From Phlyctochytrium arcticum (taxonomy: Eukaryota > Chytridiomycota > Chytridiomycetes > Chytridiales > Chytridiaceae): 64,000 nucleotides of DNA. Position 1 is the first letter of the stretch. The number at the start of each line of letters is the position of its first letter. The stretch covers positions 186,001 through 250,000 of the forward strand of contig JAHLKI010000031.1 in the NCBI GenBank assembly GCA_025602905.1, given 5' to 3'. Position numbers and translations under genes: made by a program. Of the stretch, positions 25,989 to 37,743 are shown piece after piece. The notes below the pieces were generated by a model that saw only the letters and a program-made list of their open reading frames with translations, searched no databases and was not told where the DNA came from.

Positions 25989-26489
25989 ATGTCGTCACCG
26001 CTCGTCAAAATCGGCAAGGTAAGGCTCGCCTTGCAACGACAACTGAACTATCTTTGTACTGACAGACTTTGACGTGCAGGTGCTTGGAGTCGGCGTAGTT
26101 GCAATGTGGGCAGGATATGGTGAGTAGCAGGTCTTGGGTTCATATATGAAGGAGGAGAGGGTACATTTGGAATTTGGAGGTGTGGTCAGATATGAGTTCT
26201 CGGGAGAGGAGACCTGCACATTTTTCTAATACCTTGTCATTTCCCATTGATTTTCATATCCAGCTCTACAAAGTTGGTCATATCGCACAACCCAAACCGG
26301 TTATAAAGCTAGACTCGAATACGGCAAAGATTTCACGACCGAAAAGATCCTTGAGCGGTAAGACAGCATGATTGTTTACAATTGAGGGATTTTCTGCTAA
26401 GTTGCATTTTGGTGCTCATCAGATGGGATAAGGATCGGATAGAGGCCCGAGAAGCTGCTACCAGGATGGGGGAAAATGTCATTTCGTGA
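25989..26489 (+). CDS. Small single-span membrane protein, 76 residues
   Basis: Four exons (25989-26018, 26080-26119, 26264-26357, 26423-26489), all with GT...AG borders and continuous phase. The product is MSSPLVKIGKVLGVGVVAMW, then AGYALQSWSYRTTQTGYKAR, then a charged helix KILERWDKDRIEAREAATRM and GENVIS. An N-terminal hydrophobic segment followed by a charged soluble helix resembles small mitochondrial inner-membrane or respiratory assembly proteins, but I do not recognise the family. Convergent with dymeclin, stops about 80 bp apart. Confidence 0.65.
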
Positions 26490-26567
26490 GAACGGAATGG
26501 TCGGGATTATCATTGTACATATAGCACACAAGCACACAGCTTCAGGGGAGAGGGAGGATTTGCATTG

Positions 26568-29500
26568 TTACAAATATTCGGGGTCCCCGCCGCCCCCTCC
26601 AAAGGATGTAAACTCGGGGCAATCTTGTTCCTACAGAAACAGTAATTAGAATAATTAGATCTTAGACAGTCAACATCGCCCGGCTCCCAACATATATCTT
26701 CAAGCTTCATCAACATTGTAAATATGACATTTCTATACTTACGAATGCGTCCAACAGCGGCGTCGATTGCCAGTGAATACATGCTTGTTTGACCGCTGTT
26801 GAAAGAGGAACATGAAAAAGAGGCAAACGCGTCGTACCATATGAGCAAACTTACCACACTCCCAAGCATATCCCACCGCAAAGTTATGCTCCCCAATTCC
26901 ATCCGTGCCTTCTCCTACTTCAAGTATATACTTCATTCCCGAATAGACTTCACATCCACCACCTTTCCAAGTCCTGACTCCGCGCTCAATCTCGCCTGCC
27001 ACATCCTGGGCGGATGCCAGTCCACCCCACGCGCCTCGACGTTCCTCTACCCGCCCAGAAAAGTATCCCATGACTAGCTCGATATTGGCCACTAGAGGAT
27101 GGAACCGAGGATGATGCGATAATGGTGTGAAGCGCTCCGGGGAGTGGAGAACAGCGTATATGAGTTCGGGGTTGAGACGGAGGGAGTGGGTAAAAACAGC
27201 ATTGATGATTTCGAGTAAGGCGGCTAGGATATCAGAGTAGATGTGCGTGTCCGGTCCACCACCTTGATGGTCGTCAAAAGAGTCAGGAAAGACCAGCAGA
27301 GCAGGAGCCGTGGTAGTGATGGGTGTTTGCATAGGGGTAGCTTGGGTGCTATTGAACCCAGCTAAAATCCGGTGGTAGCGCTTTGCGATCATGTCGTAAA
27401 ATCTATCATACGTCCATCGATAAATAAGTTCTTTCACACAAAATATTTGGGTTTTGGCAAACAACGTACCCGACAAGTCGTTGGGCGACAACGGCAGACA
27501 TGCCAATTAGCCCGCATCCCAGATTCGTTAAAATAGCAATATGCAATACATGGCAGTACGCGTCCTACAATAGTCCATGTTAGAAGGGTAGATCATGGCG
27601 TGGGAATAAACATAAATACCTTGGAGGCAGCCAGATTGACTTGCACGCAACGAATCAGTAGTAAAACCGCAAAACCGCCCAAAGAGTTTTGTTTCACGAC
27701 CCGGTCGGTAAACCATGGCTGCTGACTGACCGTCTATCACAGGAGGCATCGTCATTTGGAGCTCGTCACCCGCTTCGGATAAGGCGCACTTACGATCTTT
27801 TGTATGCTTTCAACCCAAATCTCATCCTGCGAGAGAATGAGAAGGACGAGTAAGAGCACATATAAGGTTGGAAACGCGTCGCGTCGGTCGTGGAGTTCGT
27901 AGATTTGTTTCAGAATGGGAATCAACTGTGGAAACCTTGAGTTTGAGTAGGCAGGTTAATTACAGCAAGACCATAAATCTTACCAAACTCTCTGGATCTG
28001 TGCGGGAAAGGATGTACGATCTGAATGATCGGTTCTGGAGGAGGAGAAGGTATAAAATCTTGGGTAAACTTGGCGTAGACATGCCACTGAATGGTTTTAA
28101 CATTGTAAGAATGCCCAACTACAAAAGAGAAATTTGTGAAAACGTACGTGCAAAGTGTTTGGTATAGGTTTCGAAAGGACACGTTGACTGTGTTGTCGTC
28201 ATCATCGCTTGAATCAGTAATCTGTGGAGCAGGCATTTCTGCCACTGATCTATTCGTTAATGCCTTCCCCACCTTGCTGGGAACAGGGAATAAAAAATGC
28301 CTCACCATGACTGTCTCTTAGTCGCCCAGCGACTTCAGCGAACGGGTTACCGAAGTGACTTGACGTTTGCGCAGCGAGGATGAGATATAAAACTGCTGAT
28401 TTGTCGCCTACGGGTGAGACAGCTGGTGTGTTCTTGGTGGGTTGGGAGGAGAAGAGATAACTGTACGCCGAATACAAGACGCCTGTAAAAGAAAGCCAAT
28501 GGCGCTTAGATTCATGTCCAGCCAATCAATGCAAAGTCTATGGAAAACCAACCTGAAGATGCGGAAAGAGGAGGGGGGCGGTGGATAGCGTTCATTAAAA
28601 GGCGTTGCATGGCGCCTCCGGCGAAATGACTATCAGTGGGAGGAGCCAAATTAAGAACTGATCGGATTTCGATAGTTTACATCTACGCACCTCAATCGAC
28701 CCAATAGCACTTCCAAAAAGTACTCCCCCTCCACAGCTCCCGACCCATTCAATTGCGTCGAGAATAAGATGATGAGCAAGTTAAGCGTTTGCAGATAAAA
28801 CTCATAATTGGCAGGTGTCCGGGCATCGGCGTATATGAGTACGTGTAGCAGCTCTTCAAGGAGATGGAAAGAGCGCAGTCGTTTATCTGCCACAGAAAGT
28901 TTGCTTAAGTGTTCATTCAGAGCTCGAAAAGCAGGGAACTTGCTCTCTACCATTTACGACATGGGGGTCAAGCTCCAATCTGGGATCATCCGGCTTCGAA
29001 CCTGAGGATGAGAGGGAATGCTTAACGGACATTGTGCGGTCCACTAAAAAAGATCAGAACCAATTGAGGTCAGAGGCTCAAGTAAGATAATTACTTTCAA
29101 ATAGCTCGTGAATGCCCATGGAGCTCGTGTTTTCGACTGCGTACTTGACACAGATTGAGACTAAAAATAAAGCATTGCACGCCTCGTCCGTCCAGTCCCT
29201 ATACGTGAGGTGGTCAGAGACTTTACTTCCGAATGATTACACATTTAACTGAAAGTCCATTACCCGTCATAGGCCACGACCCGCATAGCGCGCATCTGGC
29301 TTAACAGGTAAAGCAATAGTGTGTTGAAATTGGTGGTAGTCGCATTGTTTTTAACTGAAACCCCGGTTGTTTGAGAGGTAAAGAAACGGAACGACAAAAG
29401 CGAGAGAGTATGTTTGCGTCAGAGTGTGAAACGTGTATTTGGTTGACCAACGAATAGAAACATTTACAAATGAAGTTGGACTACATACTGCAGCTTTCGC

Positions 29501-30408
29501 CAATTTGCAAGACGAGCATCTCCAGGTCAAAAGCTTCTTGACTAAGAGAAAGTTAGCATGGCTTGTAAATAACTCCATGGTGCACAAGCCGCTGGCGGCA
29601 TGGAGGGGAGCTGCCGGTAAATGAGGTTGCTACATCAGACAAATACGCACCTTGAACTAGGAGCAGGTAACCTATTGCCGCTCAGGACCGCCTTCCATTT
29701 GTGACGTCCAGCATCATCCATGGAAACGCGCGTGCGCCCAACGATTTCCAACATTCCAGCAACGTGTTTGGTTGAAGAAAGATATCGGTTCTCTGAAGGT
29801 GCCCTAACTAGGTAGGTTGAAGGACGACGAAGAAGAGGTGCAGGTGGTTCAAGATTTTGTTCGCTATAACTCTGCAAAGGAGCTGATTGCAGAGATGTTG
29901 GGATCGTTGGCGGGCGCGTTGTGGTGATGGGCTGGAGGAGGATGTTCTTATTTGGTGAGTTTGGTCGTTGTCGAGGTAATCCAGCGTGAGTTGATGTATT
30001 TGTGGGAAGTGATCCGCCATGGCCACCCGCTAGATGTTCACGACTAGTTGTTCGGGCCCGATTCATCTCTACAGGCGTAGTTGATGACTGCTGCCTTCGG
30101 GGAGTACTGGCACCCGCATGTATGGACCCTGAACTTTGAGCATTCCTTCCACCTTCCATACTCCTTCGAATCGTCATAGTGTCCGTTAGATCGCCCCCAC
30201 CTCCCGCTGCGCTCTTCTCGTCCAAGGCATTATTGAGCTGACGCGATGCAGATGGGTCACTCGGCAGAGTTTCCTCTTTCCCCGCAAAGTCGACTAAATC
30301 TATGTATGAGCCATCCTGCCGTCGATTCGGGGAGGCACTTGGTTTGATATCTGTTGACTTTATCGAGTGCTTGGGCGGCAAGTTGCCAGCGTCGTCTGCA
30401 AAGTTCAT
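26568..30408 (-). CDS. DYM: Dymeclin
   Basis: Golgi-associated protein of the dymeclin (Dyggve-Melchior-Clausen) family, involved in secretory traffic. Recognisable blocks in order: WKAVLSGNRLPAPSS with SQEAFDLEML after an intron (human LLSFSFPAPTSSSELKLLEE), DEACNALFLVSICVKYAVEN, LLEELLHVLIYADA, FLLNNLYQ-type VNVSFRNLYQTLCTYVF, then the C-terminal EIINAVFTHSLRLNPELIY and IELVMGYFSGRVEERRG, HNFAVGYAWE, MYSLAIDAAVGRIRK. The last short exon ends at 26568-26570. About 10-12 introns; not all borders are fixed. Unlike animal dymeclin, the frame has about 230 Ser/Thr/Pro-rich residues before the conserved part (30408 to about 29730). Divergent from UTP10 (about 263 bp). Confidence 0.82.
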
Positions 30409-30671
30409 TCGTAGGGATCACCAGTGATGTTTTTGGGAAAAGCCGCGAACGAGGACCTTTGTCATTGAACTCGGCATCACGTGATTTATTTGTTTTTGGG
30501 CAATTTTGGAACTTGACATTTTACCAAATTGTTGAGGACAACGCAGGCTAAAAAGCTGTTACAACTGACTGGCCAAGGTATGTGTGGCAGTAGAAACCTG
30601 GTTGGGATGCGATTGCTGACCAGCATTTTAGCAGCATCCAGGAGCAGATCTTTCGTCGAAAAAGCTTCAGA

Positions 30672-33600
30672 ATGCCTGCCCCCTCGTCGACGTTAGCGTC
30701 GCAGCTCGCAAAGCGAGCAGGAGCGCATGCACCAGGAACCGCCGGAGGGACATCGACCAAAGTCCGAGCTTCTCTGATTTTTACACCCAAGCAGGCAGCC
30801 GATGTCAGTATCGACACCCTCTTTGATATCGGTGTCGCAGCCCTTGCGGATCTCTCTACACACAACCCTGAATTGGGTAATTTTGAACAGACTCTGTTTT
30901 CGGAATTTGCCAAAGGTCTCGATCGATCCCTCCAGACCAAAGAAGAGAATGACAAGCTGGACGAAAGTATCAACAAATTTCTACGAGTCCTATCACCCTA
31001 TTTTCTCCTGCAAAGCACATTTAAGGCTTTGGAGTGGCTCGTACGACGATTTCGCATCAACGAACTCAATGTCTCGGCCCTACTCGAATGCATTCTACCA
31101 TATCATGAGACAAAGCAGTTTGTCCAGGTCGTGAGCATTCTTGCTCTCACTGGAAAGTGGGAGTTTTTGAAGGGCGTGCAAAAGGCCCGCCTTCCACTTG
31201 ATCGCACTAGTCTTGTGCAGCGCTTGACTGCCGATCCAAGCATCCTTGAGTTTATCTGCAACATGGTCCTTGCGACCAAAGAAGCTAGCATCGTCAACCG
31301 TAGCTGCTGGACATTTTTTGCATTGACTTTGATTCAATATGTGCAATCCCTCACTGTAGTGGAAGATAAGCATTTGCGTATCGTATTTTCCCCACTACTT
31401 TCGCTGCTTCGAGTCGCCAACCCTCAGTTCAATGATCTTCTCGCCACTGCGCAAATGGTCTTTGCTCAAATTGCGAATCGAGCGCAGTTGGGACAGGATG
31501 TTTTCGATGCGGTAATCGACAATGCAGCCGCCGCTTTGACTCCCAGCAATGCGCAAGCCTCAGTTACTTTCCTACTCACGGTATACCGCGCCCAAAAGGA
31601 TCAAGCCGGCATTCCCACACGGGCTTTTTCCCGATTTTTGGCCGTCGCAAGCATACCGCAGCATCTTGCTCGGCTCAACACCACGTACGAAGCAAACAAA
31701 CTAGTGAAACCTATGTTGATCTCGGCCGTGCAAGTCGCAGCGTTGCGGTCCCCGCTTTCCGCCGACGCCGTAAATGCTGAAGCTCGAGACAAAAAGGTGG
31801 CTCAGGCTATGAAGCTCCTGACGATATTGCTGGAGGAGGGCGAATTATCAGAGGAGGTTGTAGCGCTCCTCGCACAGAAGGTTTTCGAGGCTTTCCTTGC
31901 CACGCCAGCAGAATCGGAAAGTAGAGATATCGCCGTCAGTTCATTGAAAACGCTTCTACAAGCAGCACAACGCCTGTATGGTGCTATTGTAGACAAGATC
32001 GTCGATGAGACTTTCAAGTCCGACGCGGTTTCAGCCAGAAAGGAGAAGCAACATGCGTTGTTCGACTTCATTACAGCAACATTTAAGGGCAGCAGCGGCC
32101 AGATCATCGGTAACTCAAGTACGACCTTGTATTTAGGATTGCAACATATTGATGCAAACATGCGTCTGCTGGCATTGGAGAGCTTACAGCAATTGATCAA
32201 AAGCAAAGGCGCCGAAAAAGAGACACAATTCGCAGCCGATGTTCTCCTTAGTCGGTTGGCGGATGAAGATGCACGCATAGTCAAGTTTGTTCTGAATATG
32301 CCGGAATTGATCACTATCGTTCCACATACACAGCTTGCCGAAACGCTTATCCCAGTTCTGTTGGATCCTAAAACCATTCCAGAGAGTGCTGGCAAGACAT
32401 TTGATCTTTGCGCCAAGTTGTTGAAGAGCGAAAGCATCCAGGACAAGACTCCTCTCAAAACTGCTCTACTTGGCTGCTATCTCCTGTCCCAATCTTCCCG
32501 TGAACTTGCCCTTCATGCTTTTTCAGCGACCAAGGCAGAGTCAGAGTTCCCCCTGTACAGTTTGGTGGGAAAATGTCACAAGCTGGTTAAAGATTTGCAA
32601 GACAAGAAGACTGGGCAAAGTGCGCTAACCGACATCATGAAGAAGGCGGTGGACATGTTAGCCGTGCAGTTTTGTTATACTTATGAGCAGGATCCGAGTG
32701 TTCTGGACATATACGTTTTGGCTGCGAAAAATGTCAAGGATGCTCTTCACCATCGAACAAGAATCTTGGCGTCCCTCGTTTTATCTCGCGTTATCCACCA
32801 GAAAGTATTCCCCGGCAAAAAGTTGCCGCTGGCCCACGTATTGGCTCAGATAGCTGGACCACGGCTTTTGGAGTCGGTAAACCAACAAGGAAACTCAAGT
32901 CTGAACATTGACCTCAACTCTGAGGCGGGAGTACCCAGTGTCGAAGTTTACAAACGTGTTCTCAAGATGACTGCGAGCAATGTCGAGACAGTGGAGATGG
33001 CTGTTCACGCGTTTGCTATTCAGTCATTGTTGGCTCTGCCTGATCTTCGTCCTGAAAACTCTATTAACTGGTTCACTGCCACAAAGGTGGATAGCCACTG
33101 CAAAGATACGGATGCCCTGTATGCTTCCTTCATTCTCAACATTTATCCCGTCCTGCCAAGCCTTACTCCTGAAGTCTTTGCTTCTGCTATTGGTCTGTTG
33201 AAAAGCCATTTCGGACTGGAGGGGCTGTTCCAGCTCAATGCATCAATCTACACGCGACCCGATGCCTTTCCTACCAAGCTCCGACTTCAATGCCTTGCTA
33301 ATATAACGACAGTGTGGCTTGATGTTTTGTCTCGAGCGAAAAATCCACAAAAGTATGATTTTCAACTGTTGGTTCCTTCCCTTTTGATTGCACTGGCAGA
33401 TACCGATCAGACTATCCGTGCGGCTGCCATCACTTGCCTGGAAGCCATTTACACCAATTATGTGGGAGCAGCGTTGAAAGCGGACACACTTGGTGAAAAG
33501 GCGAAGAGTCGTCGCGAGGTCCTTAAGCAACCCAAGGCGATTTTTGCTTACGATGCCTTTTACGGTGCGACATCTGATAAACTTCAGTATCTTACCATGG

Positions 33601-36600
33601 AATCTGCATCAGCGTTGATTAGGGACGTGGTGGAGACCAAGAAGGAAATCACCACCGACAATACATATCTATCCCGCCGTATCCCCGATCTGTTGACCGA
33701 CAAAAGTGCTAAATCAGGGCTTAAATCAGACGTTGCCCAATTCCTGTTATCGAATGTGCTAGCATTCCCGACTCGACACGGGCAGGCTGCCTTGTTGCAC
33801 TTGCTCGGTGGTGTTGACTCTCAGCTTCTTGTGAAAACGCTGTACCCTCTGCTTGAACAAATGACCAAATCGCTACTCGGAAAGAACGGCAGTGAAGCGG
33901 ACAAGGACTGGGTCAAGGCCTTGGTTGGTACATTCAGTGATCGTGCCTGTGTCGATGTCTTTAACAGCAAACAAGTCAACTACGTGAACGTCTTTTGTCA
34001 AATGCTGAAAGGAGCCAAAACAGGAGCGCTGAACACCAATACAGTGAATGACGATCTCAGCATCGTAGTGCAACTTGCAGCCGTGGATCGAATCAATGCC
34101 ACTTGGTTCACCAAAATCAATGCGGAGCGACAATCGACTATTATTGGTGCCCTTGTTGGCTTGGTCTATGAAGCATCGCCTGAAGTTGTTGCGCGGACCA
34201 AGGAAGTACTTCGCACGTTGCCATTGAACCATCAGTTGCTTGCTGCCCAGCTTGCGTCTTGCAAGACAAATTTGGGTGGTGGCGGTGACGTCGCTCAATC
34301 AAAATCAAAGCGTGTCAAACAACATCATGCCTCTGGCGTGGGTGCCGCCTCTTGGACGCAAGCAATGCACCGCTTGAGTGCCCTATTGGAGCTGATTGAA
34401 TCTCAGGCAGAAATCAGTGGAAAGGACAAGCTTATTCCCGTTTTGTTTGAGCTTTTGGCAGTTTTGGTGGCCGCTCCTGCGCGAGCAGATGTTCCAGCGA
34501 CTGGAAGTGGAGTGGAATATGCGCAGCATTTGTTGCTGTCGGTCCTCTTGGGTGCGTTCTCATCTACCAAACTTGTATCAACATCGGAAAAGTCGGCTAT
34601 GACCCCACCCTACGTTCGTGTCGATATCCTTGTCCAATGCATGCGGCTCTCCGACAATCCACAAACCCACAATGCTTGTCTCCTCCTTCTCGCCGCTATT
34701 GCGAAAATTTACCCCCAAGCTGTCCTTGTTGCCATTATGCCCGTCTTCACCCTCATGGGCACCAATGTCATGCGACAGGATGATCAGTATAGTTTCTGGG
34801 TTATTCAGCAGACCATCAAAACGATTGTGCCACCTTTGATTGCCAGCCATGCAGAAAAAGCTGTACTCAGCGAAGCGAGCAAGAACAACGGGGCCGTCAC
34901 TCCCATCCACCCGGACGTGCAACTTCTGATTGCTTACTTTGTGGAAGCCCTTTTCCATATCCCAAAACATCGCCGTCTACGACTTTTCACCCTATTGGTA
35001 CAAACTCTGGGGTCCAAAATCTATTTGCCAGCTGTCATCCTCTTGCTGCTCGCCAAACATTCCGCAAAGGGTAATCTTACCGTAGCTGCACAAGCGGCAC
35101 AAGGGGACACAGTTGGCGAGTTTGCTGCGAATCTGGTTGCTGAGTTTGGCGTCGAGGTTCAAGTTTCAGGCGTTGTAGAATTGATCAAGTGTGTCAGCGC
35201 TTTGCCGTTCGAGTCAACCGCGCAGACTAAGGTCGATGGAGCAACACGGGTTGGGGTTCTTAACGTGGCGGATTTGTCGAGTAAGGAGTTGCGGCAAGTC
35301 AAGTTAGCCACCATTTTGTTCGTCAACAAAGTCTTGGGAAGCAGAGCATTTGTGAGCAAGGTTTTAGCGCTGTCCGAAAGTACTGCGGACGACACTTTGG
35401 AGCAAGATCAACTAGCCCTTATCGAAACCATCTTATTATGCCTATCGTCAACTTCCGGGTACTTGCTTTCTGCTTCACAAACAGAGAATGGACCTGCAGC
35501 CAAGTATGCACGGATTTTGCAGAGCCATCTCTACGACACGCTATCACTGTCTAATGGTCTGCTTGCCCTTCCCTCATTCTTGAACGTCATGGGAACGCTG
35601 ATGAAGCACGACAATCCCGTCATCCGACGAAAGGCTATCAGCTTATTGGATTCCAAGGTTGCGGCCATTGGCGATGACGTGGACGATCAAGCTGTTAGCC
35701 GGTTTGGAGAATTGGTGGAGGAGTTACGTCGTGTTATCGAGCAACCTGTGGATCAGAAGAACGCAGCTGAGAAGACCATGAACGTTCTGCAAGTGGTAGA
35801 AACGCAGCAGACAGCGCTGTTATGCTTGACAACATTGGCACACGCCTTCGCCGAGCGAGACGCGGATACGTATGTTGCCGTTCTGGATACGTTGGTGAAG
35901 CCCGGTGTTGCACTGGATAGCACCACACACCAACTGGTTGCGTCAGCAATGGCATGTGTTACTGCTTTGGTTACTGAAGTCAAAAGTCGAGTTCTGCCAT
36001 GGTTACCCAAGATTGTGCCCACTATCCTGGAGCAGCTGGGAGGAGCACTGAATGTTGAAGAAAACGCAAGCGACAACCAGAAGAACGCGAAGAAAGCCCG
36101 AAAAGAAGAAGAGGACTTGTCTAAAGGAGATTCCCGCCGATTGGTTACGCTGGCAAGTTTGGCTTCGCTACATCTCTTGGCCGAGACAGTTCCACAGTTC
36201 TTGAGTCCGTATGTCTCCAAGATTCTGGGTCATGCCCTGCACCCGTCGCTTCACGTCGCGACAACTTCCGCTACGACTATCGACCCCTTAGCTCGCCGAG
36301 CCGTAGAAAAGGCGTCTGCTCTCCTTTCAATTCTTGCGACATCCATTCCTCCTCGTGTCCTCCTTCCCGCGCTATTCTCACATGTGTCAGTCATACTTCC
36401 GTCAGCAAATCGGGCTCCTATTTTGGCTCTCTACGATCTCACTGGCCAGCACATTACACATCTATCTCGGCCGGATCTTACCACCCACCGCCTTGACTTG
36501 TTCAAGTTCTTTGTTGTCTCACTGGACTATCGCCGAGCCTATGCGGCCTCCATGCCCAGCTCGGATGTTAATGCAATTGAGACCTCAATTCTTTCAGCGT

Positions 36601-37451
36601 TCCTGTCCATGACCATCAAACTGAATGCGACATTCTTCAAACCGCTCTTCTTGAAATTAGTCGATTGGGCCACATCTGACCTGCTCATTCAACACGGATT
36701 GACCGCCAAAGCGGTCGAAGCTCGCCAGGTTACGTTCTACAATCTTGTGGATGCGGTTTTGGGTCGCCTCAAGTCCCTGGCTACTCCTTACGTTGTATAC
36801 ACACTGGACCATGCTGTCAAACGACTTAACCTCTTTGCTGCCGAAGCTGCGGCGCTAGTCAAGGCCAAGAAGGATGAATTGGCAGAGATTACGGTTGCCC
36901 AAATCCGAAGTGGCAAGATTCCAGTAGAGAACGATGAGGAGCAGTATGGCTTGCAGCCGGCATACTCTGTAGAATTATGGGCCGCTATCTTGAAATCGCT
37001 TTCACACTTCTTCACCTACGACACGAACGGCATGATGGATGCCGATACGTTCCACAAGCTCCTTACCCCGTTGGTCCTGCAATTGGATACTCCCGCCGTT
37101 TTCACCAATCGGGCCGCTTATATTCAAGCCATGAGTACGCATGTTGTCTCGTCATTGTCACATTTGGCAGTTACGTCTGGAAAGGACTCACTCTGGAAAC
37201 CCCTCAACCATGCTCTTTGCAACAAACTCCGTTCGTCTCGTCCCGAAACCCGTCAAGCCGCTTTGATTGTCCTGAAGGATGTCTATGTCCGGTTGGGTGA
37301 GGACATGTTGGTACTGTTCCCGGAAACCATTCCTTTCTTGGCCGAAGTTATGGATGATCGCGACGCGGACGTATCTGGTGCCTGTCGGGAGGTGTTGGCG
37401 GTTGTACAAGGATATGTTGGGGAGGATATTCAGCAGTACTTTACCGCTTAG
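30672..37451 (+). CDS. UTP10: UTP10/HEATR1, U3 snoRNP small-subunit processome protein
   Basis: Single uninterrupted frame of 2,259 residues. The N-terminus SSTLASQLAKRAGAHAPG, then LIFTPKQAADVSIDTLFDIG, FEQTLFSEFAKGLDRSLQT and LDESINKFLRVLSPYFLL is the UTP10/HEATR1 signature. It is followed by ALEWLVRRFRINELNVSALL. HEAT-like helical repeats run the whole length. The C-terminal BP28CT-type region ends with VYVRLGEDMLVLFPETIPFL and EDIQQYF. It acts in the nucleolus in early 18S rRNA processing and rDNA transcription. Absence of introns in so long a gene is unusual next to its intron-rich neighbours. With POL5, it is the second ribosome-biogenesis gene in the window. Confidence 0.95.
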   Translation: MPAPSSTLASQLAKRAGAHAPGTAGGTSTKVRASLIFTPKQAADVSIDTLFDIGVAALADLSTHNPELGNFEQTLFSEFAKGLDRSLQTKEENDKLDESINKFLRVLSPYFLLQSTFKALEWLVRRFRINELNVSALLECILPYHETKQFVQVVSILALTGKWEFLKGVQKARLPLDRTSLVQRLTADPSILEFICNMVLATKEASIVNRSCWTFFALTLIQYVQSLTVVEDKHLRIVFSPLLSLLRVANPQFNDLLATAQMVFAQIANRAQLGQDVFDAVIDNAAAALTPSNAQASVTFLLTVYRAQKDQAGIPTRAFSRFLAVASIPQHLARLNTTYEANKLVKPMLISAVQVAALRSPLSADAVNAEARDKKVAQAMKLLTILLEEGELSEEVVALLAQKVFEAFLATPAESESRDIAVSSLKTLLQAAQRLYGAIVDKIVDETFKSDAVSARKEKQHALFDFITATFKGSSGQIIGNSSTTLYLGLQHIDANMRLLALESLQQLIKSKGAEKETQFAADVLLSRLADEDARIVKFVLNMPELITIVPHTQLAETLIPVLLDPKTIPESAGKTFDLCAKLLKSESIQDKTPLKTALLGCYLLSQSSRELALHAFSATKAESEFPLYSLVGKCHKLVKDLQDKKTGQSALTDIMKKAVDMLAVQFCYTYEQDPSVLDIYVLAAKNVKDALHHRTRILASLVLSRVIHQKVFPGKKLPLAHVLAQIAGPRLLESVNQQGNSSLNIDLNSEAGVPSVEVYKRVLKMTASNVETVEMAVHAFAIQSLLALPDLRPENSINWFTATKVDSHCKDTDALYASFILNIYPVLPSLTPEVFASAIGLLKSHFGLEGLFQLNASIYTRPDAFPTKLRLQCLANITTVWLDVLSRAKNPQKYDFQLLVPSLLIALADTDQTIRAAAITCLEAIYTNYVGAALKADTLGEKAKSRREVLKQPKAIFAYDAFYGATSDKLQYLTMESASALIRDVVETKKEITTDNTYLSRRIPDLLTDKSAKSGLKSDVAQFLLSNVLAFPTRHGQAALLHLLGGVDSQLLVKTLYPLLEQMTKSLLGKNGSEADKDWVKALVGTFSDRACVDVFNSKQVNYVNVFCQMLKGAKTGALNTNTVNDDLSIVVQLAAVDRINATWFTKINAERQSTIIGALVGLVYEASPEVVARTKEVLRTLPLNHQLLAAQLASCKTNLGGGGDVAQSKSKRVKQHHASGVGAASWTQAMHRLSALLELIESQAEISGKDKLIPVLFELLAVLVAAPARADVPATGSGVEYAQHLLLSVLLGAFSSTKLVSTSEKSAMTPPYVRVDILVQCMRLSDNPQTHNACLLLLAAIAKIYPQAVLVAIMPVFTLMGTNVMRQDDQYSFWVIQQTIKTIVPPLIASHAEKAVLSEASKNNGAVTPIHPDVQLLIAYFVEALFHIPKHRRLRLFTLLVQTLGSKIYLPAVILLLLAKHSAKGNLTVAAQAAQGDTVGEFAANLVAEFGVEVQVSGVVELIKCVSALPFESTAQTKVDGATRVGVLNVADLSSKELRQVKLATILFVNKVLGSRAFVSKVLALSESTADDTLEQDQLALIETILLCLSSTSGYLLSASQTENGPAAKYARILQSHLYDTLSLSNGLLALPSFLNVMGTLMKHDNPVIRRKAISLLDSKVAAIGDDVDDQAVSRFGELVEELRRVIEQPVDQKNAAEKTMNVLQVVETQQTALLCLTTLAHAFAERDADTYVAVLDTLVKPGVALDSTTHQLVASAMACVTALVTEVKSRVLPWLPKIVPTILEQLGGALNVEENASDNQKNAKKARKEEEDLSKGDSRRLVTLASLASLHLLAETVPQFLSPYVSKILGHALHPSLHVATTSATTIDPLARRAVEKASALLSILATSIPPRVLLPALFSHVSVILPSANRAPILALYDLTGQHITHLSRPDLTTHRLDLFKFFVVSLDYRRAYAASMPSSDVNAIETSILSAFLSMTIKLNATFFKPLFLKLVDWATSDLLIQHGLTAKAVEARQVTFYNLVDAVLGRLKSLATPYVVYTLDHAVKRLNLFAAEAAALVKAKKDELAEITVAQIRSGKIPVENDEEQYGLQPAYSVELWAAILKSLSHFFTYDTNGMMDADTFHKLLTPLVLQLDTPAVFTNRAAYIQAMSTHVVSSLSHLAVTSGKDSLWKPLNHALCNKLRSSRPETRQAALIVLKDVYVRLGEDMLVLFPETIPFLAEVMDDRDADVSGACREVLAVVQGYVGEDIQQYFTA

Positions 37452-37743
37452 TTTGTAGTTATCTCAGATAGATTTCCCTTAATTTAAATATTTTATTTTT
37501 GTCCTGTACACGCAAGGAAAAGTTTATGAATCAATGTTTGAACCAAATATCTCACGCATTTCTCAATTTTGGTATGCAAATCGAACATTGCGAGGACTTG
37601 GGTTAACTTTGGAGAAGCATATAATGGAAAGAAACTATACAATTTAGGGCGTACTTGAAGCACAAGAGGTCAATGGGGGGAAAAATGTATGCTATAGGAG
37701 AAAATAAATAGGTCTAGGGCAGTCCCAAATCACGCGATTAGGC

